Of a DNA stretch of 64,000 bases, positions 26,655-34,949 are shown piece after piece. The position numbers and the translations under genes are program-made. The stretch comes from Pseudomonas moraviensis (GTDB lineage: Bacteria > Pseudomonadota > Gammaproteobacteria > Pseudomonadales > Pseudomonadaceae): positions 2,852,001 to 2,916,000 of the forward strand of contig NZ_LT629788.1 in assembly GCF_900105805.1 (NCBI RefSeq). The letters are read 5' to 3'. The first letter of the stretch is position 1; each line of letters begins with the position of its first letter. The notes under the pieces were generated by a model. That model was not told the DNA's origin and did not search any database. It saw nothing but the letters and a program-made list of their open reading frames with translations.

Positions 26655-29600
26655 ATGCGCGAGCGACTGCGAATGTTTCAACCCGATCGGCTACTGGCCC
26701 TGAACAACAGCATCGGACTGCTGGTGGTGGCCGCCCTGAATCCCCAGCAGCCAGATTTCGAAGCGCTGATCGATGAGTTCCGCCTGTGCCTGAACACCTA
26801 CGAGACCTGGGCCGAGCAGTTCTGGAGCGGGACGGCGCTGGACATCGAGCAGGTGTTCAAGGTTGGCAATGACGTGCAACTGAGGGCGCCGATTACCTCG
26901 CGCGCACCCATCAGTTCATCGGTGGTCATGTGTCCGGCCAACGGGCCGTTGACCTTGGTACACATGTTTGAAGCGGCGCGCTTTGTGCCGATCGGTGACA
27001 CCCCGGTAACCCTCGAACCGCTGCTCAGCGAAGTCGACGGCGTGCAGACCTTCGGCGAACCACTGCGCCACACCATCGGCCCGAGCGGGATTCTCGAGGT
27101 GACCGATTGCACGCGCGGCCAGCGCTACCGCATCACCTTCTTCCCCGATGTTTCCACCGCCCATGTCCGCGCGCTGTATGCCTCTTATGAAGGTGTCATC
27201 GCCGGTCTGGAAAACTGGCTGCGCGGCGAATGGACAGGCTTCCAGCCGCCATGGATGGAGTTTTCCAGCGCCGGTTTTCTTGATCGTTACGGGCAATTGC
27301 AACGGGCCGACTGGCGCGGTCTGGAAAAAGCCCTGAACGGGGTCTGGGATGACATCCAACAGCTGTTTGCCCTCCTCGCCGATCTGCAGGCGCACAGCGA
27401 AAAACTCCTGGAATACCTGAGCGAAGTCGAGCTTGAGGCGCTGCTGGCGGCTTCCAGCGAGGCGATTGCCAACGCCTTGTTGATGCTCAGCGACGAGCCG
27501 TTGCTGTTCATTCATCTGGCCGCGTTCACCAGTTGGCTGAAGATGCTCCGGCCGCAATACCTCGCCGAAGTGGTTGCCGAAGTCCGCACAGAGTTGCTGA
27601 TCAGTTTCCTGTTGATGCGCGTGGCGGGCGGTGCCGGCGTATCGCTGAGTCTGAGCAGTAAGGTCCTGGCCAGGATCAAGTCGCCACGGGCGCGGGAATG
27701 GCTGGCAGCCTCTGCTTTACGCCTGGCTGAACTGACCTCGACGCCGGAACTCAAGCAGCACGCGAGCACGCTGAAGCCGCTGATGTTTCATGCCCGGGAC
27801 GTTCAGCTGAAGCCGATACCGTCGATTCCGCTGAACATTCGCCAGGCCGACGCGGTGATGTTGAGCGTGCCGAACCCGGCGCCACTCGCGCGGGAAAAAT
27901 CCCGAAACATGGCGCGTCTTGAGCGCCACGAGCCCCACGACGACGCCCCCGACCAGGCGAAAAACCCCAACGGTGATGCCGCCGACTGTGTTCCCAACAC
28001 CTGCACCAACGGCTGTCCGGTGTCGATGGTCACCGGCGAAGAACTGCTGACCCTGACCGACGCGGTGCTCGATGGCGTACTGCCGTTCGAGTTCACCCGT
28101 TTGTACCGCAGCAGCGCCGTCGAGATCGACATCGGTCTGGGCTTCGGCTGGAGCCACACCCTGGCCCATCGCCTGGCTTTCGACGGCGATGGCGTGATCT
28201 GGATCGACCACGAGAACCGCCGCACCCGCTTTCCCCTGCCCAATGTCGCGCGCCCGGCGATTCACAACAGCCTGTCACGGGCGGCGATTTTTTTGGGTGA
28301 TGAACCGGAAGAACTGATCCTCGCCATGGCCGGCGACAGCGCGCGGTTCTATCACTTTCGCGCCGGCCGGCTGACCGCAATCAGCGACGTCTACGGCAAT
28401 CGTCTGACGCTGCAACGCGATCGCTCCGACCGCATTCAGCGTCTGGACAACGGCGCCGGCCGCTCATTGCTGTTGCGTTATGACCGGGCGCAACTGGTGG
28501 CGATTGATTATCAGGTGTTCGTGCAGGGTGAGTGGAACACTGAGCAGAACCTCGCCACCTACCGCTTCGATGCCCGGCAACGGCTGCTGACCGCGACCAA
28601 CGCGGTTGGCGACAGCGAGCGCTACGACTACGACGACCACCACGTCATCCTCCAGCGCCAGCTCACCGGTGGCGCGAGCTTTTTCTGGGAGTGGCAACGC
28701 GACGGCAAGGCGGCGCGTTGCGTGCGCCATTGGGCCTCGTTCTCGCAGATGAACACCCGCTACGTCTGGAACGATGACGACGCCAGCGTGACCGTGCATT
28801 ACGTCGACGGCACCGAAGAAGTCTACGTCCACGACGAGCGCGCGCGGCTGGTGCGTCAGGTCGCGGCGGATGGCGGCGAGCAGCTCAAGGCCTATGACGA
28901 GCAGGGCCGGTTGGTCGCCGAGCAGGATGCTCTGGGCGCGGTCACCGAATACCGCTACGACGAGGTCGGACGGCTGATCGCGCTGATTCCGCCGGACGAG
29001 GCGCCAACGTCCTACGAGTACCGCAACGGTTTTCTCTACAAGCGTTGCCGAGGCGACGCGGTGTGGATCTATCGGCGCAACGCCGAAGGTGCGGTCACCG
29101 AAGCGGTCGACCCTGACGGTCAGGTCACCCATTACTACTACAACCTGCGCGGCCAGTTGTTGTCGCTGCGCTACCCCGACAGCAGCCGCCATCGCTGGGT
29201 GTGGAACGAGCTCGGCCAGCTCATCGAAGAAACCCTGCCGGACGGCGGCGTGCGGCGCTTTTCCTACGATGCGCTGGGCCGGCGGATTACCACCCAGGAT
29301 GAATTTGGTGTTGTCAGCCGTCAGCAGTGGGACGCCGCCGGCCGACTGATCCTGACGACTTCTCCGACGGGCAGCACCCGCGCCTACAGCTACGGCGCCT
29401 ACGGCCAGATCACCGCCGAACGCGACGAACTCGGGCGCATCACCCGCTACGAATATGACGACGACCTGCACCTGGTCTCGCGGCGGATCAACCCCGACGG
29501 CACCCGCGTGCAGTACCGCTATGACCATGCGCGGTTGCTGCTGACCGAGATCGAAAACGAGTCGGGGGAAAAATACCGACTGGATTACACGCCGACCGGA

Positions 29601-31466
29601 TTGATCCGACAGGAGACCGGTTTTGATGGGCGGCGTACCGCGTACGTTTACGACCTCAACGGTCATCTGCTGGAGAAGACCGAGTTCGGCGAGCAGAGTT
29701 TATCGCTGGTCACCCACTACCAGCGCGACAAGGCCGGACGTTTGCTCGTCAAAACCCTGCCCGACGGGATCAAGGTGCGTTATGACTACGACCGCCTCGG
29801 CCGCTTGGTTGCCGTCGATGACGGGCAGAACCATCCGCTGGCCTTCGAGTATGACCGTCAGGACCGCTTGATCACCGAGCACCAGGGCTGGGGCACCTTG
29901 CGTTACGCCTATGACGCCTGCGGTCAGCTCAAACGCCTGCGCCTGCCGGACAACAGCAAGCTCGATTATCACTACGCCAAGGGCGGTGCGCTGAGTGCCA
30001 TTGACCTCAACGGCACGCCGCTCACGCGCCACGTCTACCAGTCCGGTCGCGAGCAGCAACGTCAGCAGGGCCTGCTGCTCAGCGAATACTCCTACGATGA
30101 TCAGGGCCGACTACTTGCTCACGCCGTAGGCCATCGCGGCGCCTCGCTGTACCGCCGCGATTATGCCTACAGCGCCAACGGCAATCTCGAGCACATTGCC
30201 GACAGTCGCCACGGCCAGCGCACCTACGGCTACGACGCCCTTGACCGATTGATTCGGGTTCGCCATTCGCGCGACGAACTGCCCGAATCCTTCGCCCACG
30301 ACCCGGCCGGCAACCTGCTGATGCAGGACCGCCCCGGCCCCGCGCAGATCAAGGGCAATCGCCTGCTGATGCAGGGCGACCGTCATTACGACTACGACGC
30401 CTTCGGCAACCTGATCCGCGAACGCCGAGGCCACGGCCAGACCCTCGTCACCGAATACCGCTACGACTGTCAGCACCGCCTCATCGGCCTGACCCGCCCC
30501 GACGGCCAGACCGCCACTTACCAATACGACGCCTTCGGCCGGCGCATCCGCAAAACCATCGACGGAGCCGTCACCGAGTTCTTCTGGCAAGGCGAGCACC
30601 TCGTCGCCGAAAGCAGCGCCACGCAATACCGCAGCTTCCTCTACGAACCCGGCACCTTTCGCCCACTGGCGCTGCTCGACGGCAAAGGCCCGAAAAAAGC
30701 CTGCCCGTTCTACTACCAACTCGACCACCTCGGCACCCCGCAGGAACTCACCGACTACAGCGGCGAAATCGTCTGGTCCGCGCAATACGACGCCTACGGC
30801 AAAGTCGCCGCCGTCACCCTCGCCGGCGAAGACTACCTCGACCAGCCGCTGCGTTTTCAGGGGCAGTACTTCGATGTTGAAAGCGGCCTGCACTACAACC
30901 TCCATCGGTATTACGACCCGAGGTTGGGACGGTATCTGACGCCGGATCCGGTGAAGCTCGCGGGCGGGTTGAATCAGTACCAGTACGTGCCGAATCCGAC
31001 GGGATGGGTGGATCCGTTGGGGTTGACCTCGAATTGCCCTCCAAAAGGCCGAAAAACAATCGGCTGTCCAAAACCTAATGAAGTCGAGCCCCCGCTGGTT
31101 TCTCGGCGAGGCGCGTTTAGGCAGGCAAAACTTGATTCGGGAGTACCAAAAGTGCAGCAGCCCGACATTCAAATCGATGAGGTCAGCGGCAAGCAGAAGC
31201 AATTTACTTATGCCAACATGACGGATAGGAAAGGCAATAACATCCTGGACAGTAGTGGAATGCCAATCATAACTAGAGAATATAAATACACCAGAGAGGA
31301 TGGGTTTATATTGATCCTCCAAGATCATTCCGCGGGCCATAAATACGGGGACATAAATAACCGGGGAGATCAAGGACCTCACATAAATGTGCGACCTGCA
31401 GATGACAGGCGGAACGGCAAGGTAAAAAACACAAGCGATCATTACCCATTCAGGAGATCACCATGA
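26655..31466 (+). CDS. RHS polymorphic toxin with HNH/Endo VII-type tip
   Basis: A 1603-aa protein. Residues 1-440 are a mostly helical region of unclear role with one hydrophobic stretch near 315-335. At about 441-520 there is a DUF6531-like segment (CTNGCPVSMVTGEE), then YD/RHS repeats to about 1400, and the conserved core end DPVKLAGGLNQYQYVPNP...VDPLGL at about 1430-1457, where RHS proteins are cleaved. The C-terminal 145 residues are more A+T-rich and carry E1542, H1558, H1562, H1576 and H1596 in REYKY, DHSAGH, PHINV and DHYPF, the Tox-HNH-EHHH pattern, suggesting DNase activity. The start could also be M7 (26673). The stop overlaps the immunity gene by ATGA. No PAAR domain or secretion genes are adjacent. 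Confidence 0.9.
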   Translation: MRERLRMFQPDRLLALNNSIGLLVVAALNPQQPDFEALIDEFRLCLNTYETWAEQFWSGTALDIEQVFKVGNDVQLRAPITSRAPISSSVVMCPANGPLTLVHMFEAARFVPIGDTPVTLEPLLSEVDGVQTFGEPLRHTIGPSGILEVTDCTRGQRYRITFFPDVSTAHVRALYASYEGVIAGLENWLRGEWTGFQPPWMEFSSAGFLDRYGQLQRADWRGLEKALNGVWDDIQQLFALLADLQAHSEKLLEYLSEVELEALLAASSEAIANALLMLSDEPLLFIHLAAFTSWLKMLRPQYLAEVVAEVRTELLISFLLMRVAGGAGVSLSLSSKVLARIKSPRAREWLAASALRLAELTSTPELKQHASTLKPLMFHARDVQLKPIPSIPLNIRQADAVMLSVPNPAPLAREKSRNMARLERHEPHDDAPDQAKNPNGDAADCVPNTCTNGCPVSMVTGEELLTLTDAVLDGVLPFEFTRLYRSSAVEIDIGLGFGWSHTLAHRLAFDGDGVIWIDHENRRTRFPLPNVARPAIHNSLSRAAIFLGDEPEELILAMAGDSARFYHFRAGRLTAISDVYGNRLTLQRDRSDRIQRLDNGAGRSLLLRYDRAQLVAIDYQVFVQGEWNTEQNLATYRFDARQRLLTATNAVGDSERYDYDDHHVILQRQLTGGASFFWEWQRDGKAARCVRHWASFSQMNTRYVWNDDDASVTVHYVDGTEEVYVHDERARLVRQVAADGGEQLKAYDEQGRLVAEQDALGAVTEYRYDEVGRLIALIPPDEAPTSYEYRNGFLYKRCRGDAVWIYRRNAEGAVTEAVDPDGQVTHYYYNLRGQLLSLRYPDSSRHRWVWNELGQLIEETLPDGGVRRFSYDALGRRITTQDEFGVVSRQQWDAAGRLILTTSPTGSTRAYSYGAYGQITAERDELGRITRYEYDDDLHLVSRRINPDGTRVQYRYDHARLLLTEIENESGEKYRLDYTPTGLIRQETGFDGRRTAYVYDLNGHLLEKTEFGEQSLSLVTHYQRDKAGRLLVKTLPDGIKVRYDYDRLGRLVAVDDGQNHPLAFEYDRQDRLITEHQGWGTLRYAYDACGQLKRLRLPDNSKLDYHYAKGGALSAIDLNGTPLTRHVYQSGREQQRQQGLLLSEYSYDDQGRLLAHAVGHRGASLYRRDYAYSANGNLEHIADSRHGQRTYGYDALDRLIRVRHSRDELPESFAHDPAGNLLMQDRPGPAQIKGNRLLMQGDRHYDYDAFGNLIRERRGHGQTLVTEYRYDCQHRLIGLTRPDGQTATYQYDAFGRRIRKTIDGAVTEFFWQGEHLVAESSATQYRSFLYEPGTFRPLALLDGKGPKKACPFYYQLDHLGTPQELTDYSGEIVWSAQYDAYGKVAAVTLAGEDYLDQPLRFQGQYFDVESGLHYNLHRYYDPRLGRYLTPDPVKLAGGLNQYQYVPNPTGWVDPLGLTSNCPPKGRKTIGCPKPNEVEPPLVSRRGAFRQAKLDSGVPKVQQPDIQIDEVSGKQKQFTYANMTDRKGNNILDSSGMPIITREYKYTREDGFILILQDHSAGHKYGDINNRGDQGPHINVRPADDRRNGKVKNTSDHYPFRRSP

Positions 31467-31858
31467 AAAACTGGAACGACATAGAGGGCAGCAAACTGTT
31501 TAACATGGTATTCAGCAGACCTATACCTATCTCAGAGATTAAGTTATTCGCTCTGAACATAGACAATAACCTTTCAACGCTGACCTTGGCATTTGACATC
31601 AGGGAAACCCCAGATACCCCTCCGAAGAAATGGGATCTAATAGGATACAACGCTTGCCGGATCGGAATAACGTGCAGTGAAGTCAGAGGTTTGACAACAT
31701 CCAACATCCCGACGCAAGAAACATTAAACCTATCCATCCAACTTATTGGGGATAGGTACTCTGTTTCCGCCACATCCAAGTCGTCAGAGTTAAAATTCAC
31801 TACATCATCATTAAGGTTGAGAGAGCCAAGTGTGTACTTGACAGAATCACCTTTCTAG
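31463..31858 (+). CDS. Probable cognate immunity protein (Imm50-like)
   Basis: A 131-aa protein that begins within the last codons of the RHS toxin gene (ATGA overlap) and has CAGGAG upstream. Its composition is A+T-rich like the toxin tip. The N-terminal W..IEGS and central TPPKKW segments resemble Imm50-type immunity proteins (recognition from memory, not a search). By position it should neutralise the HNH-type tip. No signal peptide or membrane segment is seen, so a cytoplasmic role is expected. Confidence 0.75.
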   Translation: MKNWNDIEGSKLFNMVFSRPIPISEIKLFALNIDNNLSTLTLAFDIRETPDTPPKKWDLIGYNACRIGITCSEVRGLTTSNIPTQETLNLSIQLIGDRYSVSATSKSSELKFTTSSLRLREPSVYLTESPF

Positions 31859-31861
31859 AGC

Positions 31862-32230
31862 CTTCAATAATCAAAAGCTTTTTTGCAGGTGACATTTTGT
31901 CTCTTGAGGACTTGATCAAAGGCTTCCTCAGCAAAGTCGAAGAAGGAACAATGCTGCTACAACAGTGCTATCCATTTTCCCACGGAGTTAGTAGATTTCG
32001 ATTACGGTCCAAACAACAGGATTGACGGCTTTGACGTGTGGCGTCTTTATATGTACGCCGCCGACAGACCTGAAGAGTACAAAAAATACACTGACATAAA
32101 TTTTCTTGAGAGCGAGTTCAAGTGTTATATAGGCTCAGGCAGAATCAAAAAAATGTCGCCATCCGATGACCTCTATGTATTAATCGGCCCGCCGGAAAAT
32201 CTCTTAAGACGAGACTTAAGCACCTGCTGA
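31862..32230 (+). pseudogene. Frameshifted immunity-like relic 1
   Basis: Coherent coding sequence runs in one frame (reading SFFAGDILSLEDLIKGFLSK) from about 31876, then near 31975 continues in another frame (reading FPTELVDFDYGPNNRIDGFD, later DDLYVLIGPPENLL) to a stop at 32228-32230. No start codon with a ribosome site is visible. It lies straight after the immunity gene, is A+T-rich, and looks like an inactivated orphan immunity gene. The family is not recognised. Confidence 0.55.
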
Positions 32231-32235
32231 CTCAG

Positions 32236-32404
32236 GCCTTTATGCCGAAGTTCAACTCTTAAAAACCTCACTGATCTTCTCGAACCTCTGAAAGAATTTG
32301 CGGATCAAGATATCCACTTCGATTTTCCGCACCTCAATGGTCACTTTGTAAAAATCAGTGCAAGAAGAAGCGACGTCTCGTTCTGGGGAACTGATTCTCT
32401 GTAG
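32236..32404 (+). pseudogene. Immunity-like relic 2 (C-terminal fragment)
   Basis: Reading YAEVQLLK in one frame then, after an A-run near 32265, NLTDLLEPLKEFADQDIHFD in another, ending VSFWGTDSL and a stop at 32402-32404. It is followed by the hairpin GGGCCTGCTGAGTCAGGCCC (32404-32423). A closely similar sequence (CACCTGCTGACTCAGGCC) sits at the end of relic 1. Together they suggest displaced toxin/immunity tails. Confidence 0.45.
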
Positions 32405-32451
32405 GGCCTGCTGAGTCAGGCCCTTAAACCATCATTCAAACACTCCCCCCC

Positions 32452-32619
32452 TCACTGCTCATCCCCATCCTCCTCATACTCCATATCCGCCTCATCCGCA
32501 TCATTCAACGGTACCGTCGCATCATCCGTCACCGATCCAGGATCTTCACTGCCTGGATCATTGATAAACGGCAATCCACTCGGGCCCTTCTCTTCTTTAC
32601 CTTCAGTTTCAGGGGTCAT
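32452..32619 (-). CDS. Small acidic hypothetical protein
   Basis: A 55-aa product starting MTPETEGKEEKGPSG with AGAGG seven bases upstream of the ATG. It is very acidic at the C-terminus (EADMEYEEDGDEQ) with no hydrophobic segment. It looks like a short disordered cytoplasmic protein of a type seen in pseudomonads; no function is suggested. It lies downstream of the glycine-zipper genes and is separated from them by a terminator. Confidence 0.6.
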   Translation of the reverse strand: MTPETEGKEEKGPSGLPFINDPGSEDPGSVTDDATVPLNDADEADMEYEEDGDEQ

Positions 32620-32701
32620 GGCGAACCTCTTGATCGCATGGAATGTATGACGTTCGAGACGCCCTATCGCCAATCGTTCCTCTTCCTGACGGCCAGACAC
32701 G

Positions 32702-32727
32702 AAAAACCCGGCGCCAGGCCGGGTTTT
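32702..32727 (-). terminator. Terminator after glycine-zipper gene 1
   Basis: The stem AAACCCGGC / GCCGGGTTT has a T-rich tail on the minus strand, just past the stop at 32738. Confidence 0.8.
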
Positions 32728-32737
32728 CGTTGATCAA

Positions 32738-33157
32738 TCAGCGATGTTTATTTTTGTGTTTGTTCTTGTGCTTGTGACCGCCGGAATGATGTCCATCGTC
32801 GTCGCCACCCAGATTGTTACCCACCGCCCCGCCCGCTGCGCCGCCCAGGCCCGCGCCGATAGCGGAACCGGTGGAGCCGCCGAGGCTATTGCCGACGACC
32901 GAACCGCCTGCTGCGCCAAGACCGCCACCAATTGCGGCTTCGGTGCGGTTGCGTTTGTTCGCGCCGACGGCACTGCCGGCCGCGCCGCCGACACCCGCGC
33001 CGACCGCGGCGCCCGTGCTGCCGCCGAGTTGTCCACCAACCACATTACCCAGCGCACCGCCGAGACCACCGCCTACGGCAGCGGTGCCATCTCCGGCCGC
33101 CATGGCGCCCTGCGCCACGACCAAGCCGAAAAACAGTGCAGATAATGACAATCGCAT
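32738..33157 (-). CDS. Exported glycine-zipper protein 1
   Basis: A 139-aa protein with a signal peptide (MRLSLSALFFGLVVAQGAMA) and then alternating glycine-zipper repeats such as GGGLGGALGNVVGG and GAGLGGAAGGAVGNNLGG. The tail is rich in Asp, His and Lys (HHSGGHKHKNKHKNKHR), possibly metal- or nucleic-acid/LPS-binding. The start at 33157 is set by the signal sequence. It is a clear paralogue of the next gene upstream. Confidence 0.85.
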   Translation of the reverse strand: MRLSLSALFFGLVVAQGAMAAGDGTAAVGGGLGGALGNVVGGQLGGSTGAAVGAGVGGAAGSAVGANKRNRTEAAIGGGLGAAGGSVVGNSLGGSTGSAIGAGLGGAAGGAVGNNLGGDDDGHHSGGHKHKNKHKNKHR

Positions 33158-33245
33158 ATAAACCTCGCAGTTCCCGAATCGGGACAGTCCGCCCAAGCGG
33201 GGCGTATGCAGATTGGAGATGATTTCGGACGAAACGTTCAGCCAT

Positions 33246-33276
33246 GAAAAAGCCCGACATCGAGTCGGGCCTCTTC
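33246..33276 (-). terminator. Terminator after glycine-zipper gene 2
   Basis: On the minus strand GCCCGACTCGATGTCGGGCTTTTT directly follows the stop at 33292, so the two paralogues are separate transcripts. Confidence 0.85.
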
Positions 33277-33291
33277 TGACAGCGTTCGGGA

Positions 33292-33663
33292 TTAGTGGCG
33301 CTTATGGCCTTTGCCCAGATTGCTGCCGACGGCACCGCCGGCTGCACCGCCCAGGCCCGCGCCGATGGTGGCGCCGTTGCGGCCGCCCAGGCTGTTGCCG
33401 ATCACCGAACCACCGGCCGCGCCGACGCCGCCGCCGATCGCCGCTTTGGTGCGGCTGCCCTTGCGTGCGGCGACTGCGCTGCCCGCTGCGCCCGCGACGC
33501 CAGCACCAATGACGGCGCCGGTGCTGCCGCCCATTTTCTGACCGACCACGTTGCCCAGCGCGCCACCCAGGCCACCGCCCAGCGCAGCGGTGCCATCACC
33601 GGCAGCGATCGCACCTTGAGCAACCAGAAGGCCAAGAACCAGTGCAGGCAGTGTTAAACGCAT
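33292..33663 (-). CDS. Exported glycine-zipper protein 2
   Basis: A 123-aa protein. Signal peptide MRLTLPALVLGLLVAQGAIA and glycine-zipper repeats nearly parallel to the neighbouring 139-aa protein, but with a short GKGHKRH tail in place of its long His/Lys tail. Start at 33663 by homology to the paralogue. Such proteins may insert in or associate with the envelope; function unknown. Confidence 0.85.
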   Translation of the reverse strand: MRLTLPALVLGLLVAQGAIAAGDGTAALGGGLGGALGNVVGQKMGGSTGAVIGAGVAGAAGSAVAARKGSRTKAAIGGGVGAAGGSVIGNSLGGRNGATIGAGLGGAAGGAVGSNLGKGHKRH

Positions 33664-33786
33664 GACGAAAACCTCAAATAAACGGGATGACGAGAAGGAG
33701 CGGGATTTAATGCGCTCGGCGCAGGAAAGTCCAGACGCGGGCAACAGCGTCGATTGGACCGCGATCAAGGAAAAGGTTTTATGCCG

Positions 33787-33816
33787 GGCAAAAAAAAGCC
33801 CGCTGGGGAGACGGGC
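33787..33816 (-). terminator. Terminator without an obvious gene
   Basis: The minus strand reads AGCCCGTCTCCCCAGCGGGCTTTTTTTT. No ORF ends just upstream of it. The 33664-33975 interval holds only this and the next terminator, with about 120 bases between them that could encode a short RNA. Confidence 0.65.
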
Positions 33817-33939
33817 TGGAGACTTGCTTTCTAACGGATGGCTTCACCCTACGTTGACCAACGTGAAAAGTTTGTGAAAAAAAACCGACATTAATGTCAA
33901 CGCCCCGCAGGCATTTCCAGCAGGCAATCCTGCGCCCAT

Positions 33940-33966
33940 AAAAAACCCCGTTCAGTGACGGGGTAC
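33940..33966 (-). terminator. Terminator of the CxxC small protein gene
   Basis: The minus strand reads ACCCCGTCACTGAACGGGGTTTTTT ten bases after the stop at 33976. Confidence 0.85.
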
Positions 33967-33975
33967 GGGATGAAA

Positions 33976-34164
33976 TCACTTTCTCGCCCTTGCCGAGACC
34001 TTGGGCAGGAATTTCGCTTTTGGCCCTTTAGGGGCTGTGGACTTGATTCTCCCGATGCTCACCGGATCTTCGCCAAAACCCGACTGATACTCCGTCTGAC
34101 CGCAGCGCACACAGTTGTTGAATGAAAACTCAGCGCCATCGTCTTCGATATACGGACCTGTCAT
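33976..34164 (-). CDS. Small CxxC hypothetical protein
   Basis: A 62-aa product starting MTGPYIEDDGAEFSFNN, with GGGGAGAGG just upstream of the ATG. It has a single CVRCG pair near residue 18, possibly half of a zinc site or a redox pair, and a basic C-terminus (PKAKFLPKVSARARK). The family is not recognised. It is expressed alone, ending at the adjacent terminator. Confidence 0.65.
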   Translation of the reverse strand: MTGPYIEDDGAEFSFNNCVRCGQTEYQSGFGEDPVSIGRIKSTAPKGPKAKFLPKVSARARK

Positions 34165-34329
34165 AGCCTCTCCCCTGCGGAACCGGGCCGATACCGGCAA
34201 AACTGTTTTGCCTGAAAAAATATCGACCTCCGAGGATTTTGAGACTAGCCGGTCATTCCGGGACTAGCCGTACACAAAGCATGATCTCCGACGAGCGGAA
34301 GATCCCATCCCAGTGACACAATTGGAGCC

Positions 34330-34941
34330 CTATCGCTCAAGACCGTTGGCTTTGGAGACGATTTCCTCTACGCAGGCCGAGACTGAAATTTTGCTTGCAT
34401 CGAGAACCAATGCGGGAGATTCAGGCACCTCGTAGGGTGCGCTGATCCCCGTAAACTCCGGGATCAGACCAGCGCGGGCCTTGCGATAAAGCCCCTTCGG
34501 ATCCAGCCGCTCACATACATCGAGTGGCGTATTCAGATAGACCTCGAGAAAACGCTCGTCGCCAATGATGGATCGGGCTTTTCCACGGCTCACTCTGGTC
34601 GGAGAGATACATGCCACCATCACGGTGATACCCGCGTCATTCATCAAACGCGCTACTTCAGCGATACGGCGAATATTTTCGGAGCGATCCTCAGCACTGA
34701 AACCCAAGTCGCTGCAAAGTCCGTGGCGAACGTTATCGCCATCCAGCACGAAGGCAGGCTTGCCACTTTCAATCAGCATTTTTTCAATAGCGAACGCCAG
34801 CGTCGATTTGCCTGAACCACTCAATCCGGTAAACCAAATGGTAAAAGGCTTCTGCGCCACGACACGCTCTCGATCACTGGGAGCAACTTGAGTGGGGTGC
34901 AAAACGACATTCTCAGGCACGCTGTTTTTTTCGCTTGTCAT
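34330..34941 (-). CDS. cysC: Adenylyl-sulfate kinase
   Basis: A 203-aa APS kinase that makes PAPS from APS and ATP. Walker A is GLSGSGKST, followed by VLDGDNVRHGLCSDLGFS, the ENIRRIAEVA segment and the lid region DPKGLYRKARAG. Start MTSEKNSVPEN at 34941 has GAGG six bases upstream; an ATG at 34953 is an alternative. There is no cysD/cysN beside it. Because the nearby cysH is of the APS-reducing type, PAPS here is more likely for sulfation than for cysteine synthesis (inference). Confidence 0.9.
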   Translation of the reverse strand: MTSEKNSVPENVVLHPTQVAPSDRERVVAQKPFTIWFTGLSGSGKSTLAFAIEKMLIESGKPAFVLDGDNVRHGLCSDLGFSAEDRSENIRRIAEVARLMNDAGITVMVACISPTRVSRGKARSIIGDERFLEVYLNTPLDVCERLDPKGLYRKARAGLIPEFTGISAPYEVPESPALVLDASKISVSACVEEIVSKANGLER

Positions 34942-34949
34942 ACGCATCC

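Noticed and set aside
30111..31442. 443-codon minus-strand frame opposite the end of the RHS gene
   Set aside because: Shadow of the RHS repeats and tip; Val/Ala-rich repetition mirrors the YD repeats.
32744..33657. Plus-strand Ala/Pro/Arg-rich frames across the glycine-zipper genes
   Set aside because: Low-complexity mirrors of the Gly/Ala repeats; the minus-strand frames have signal peptides and terminators.
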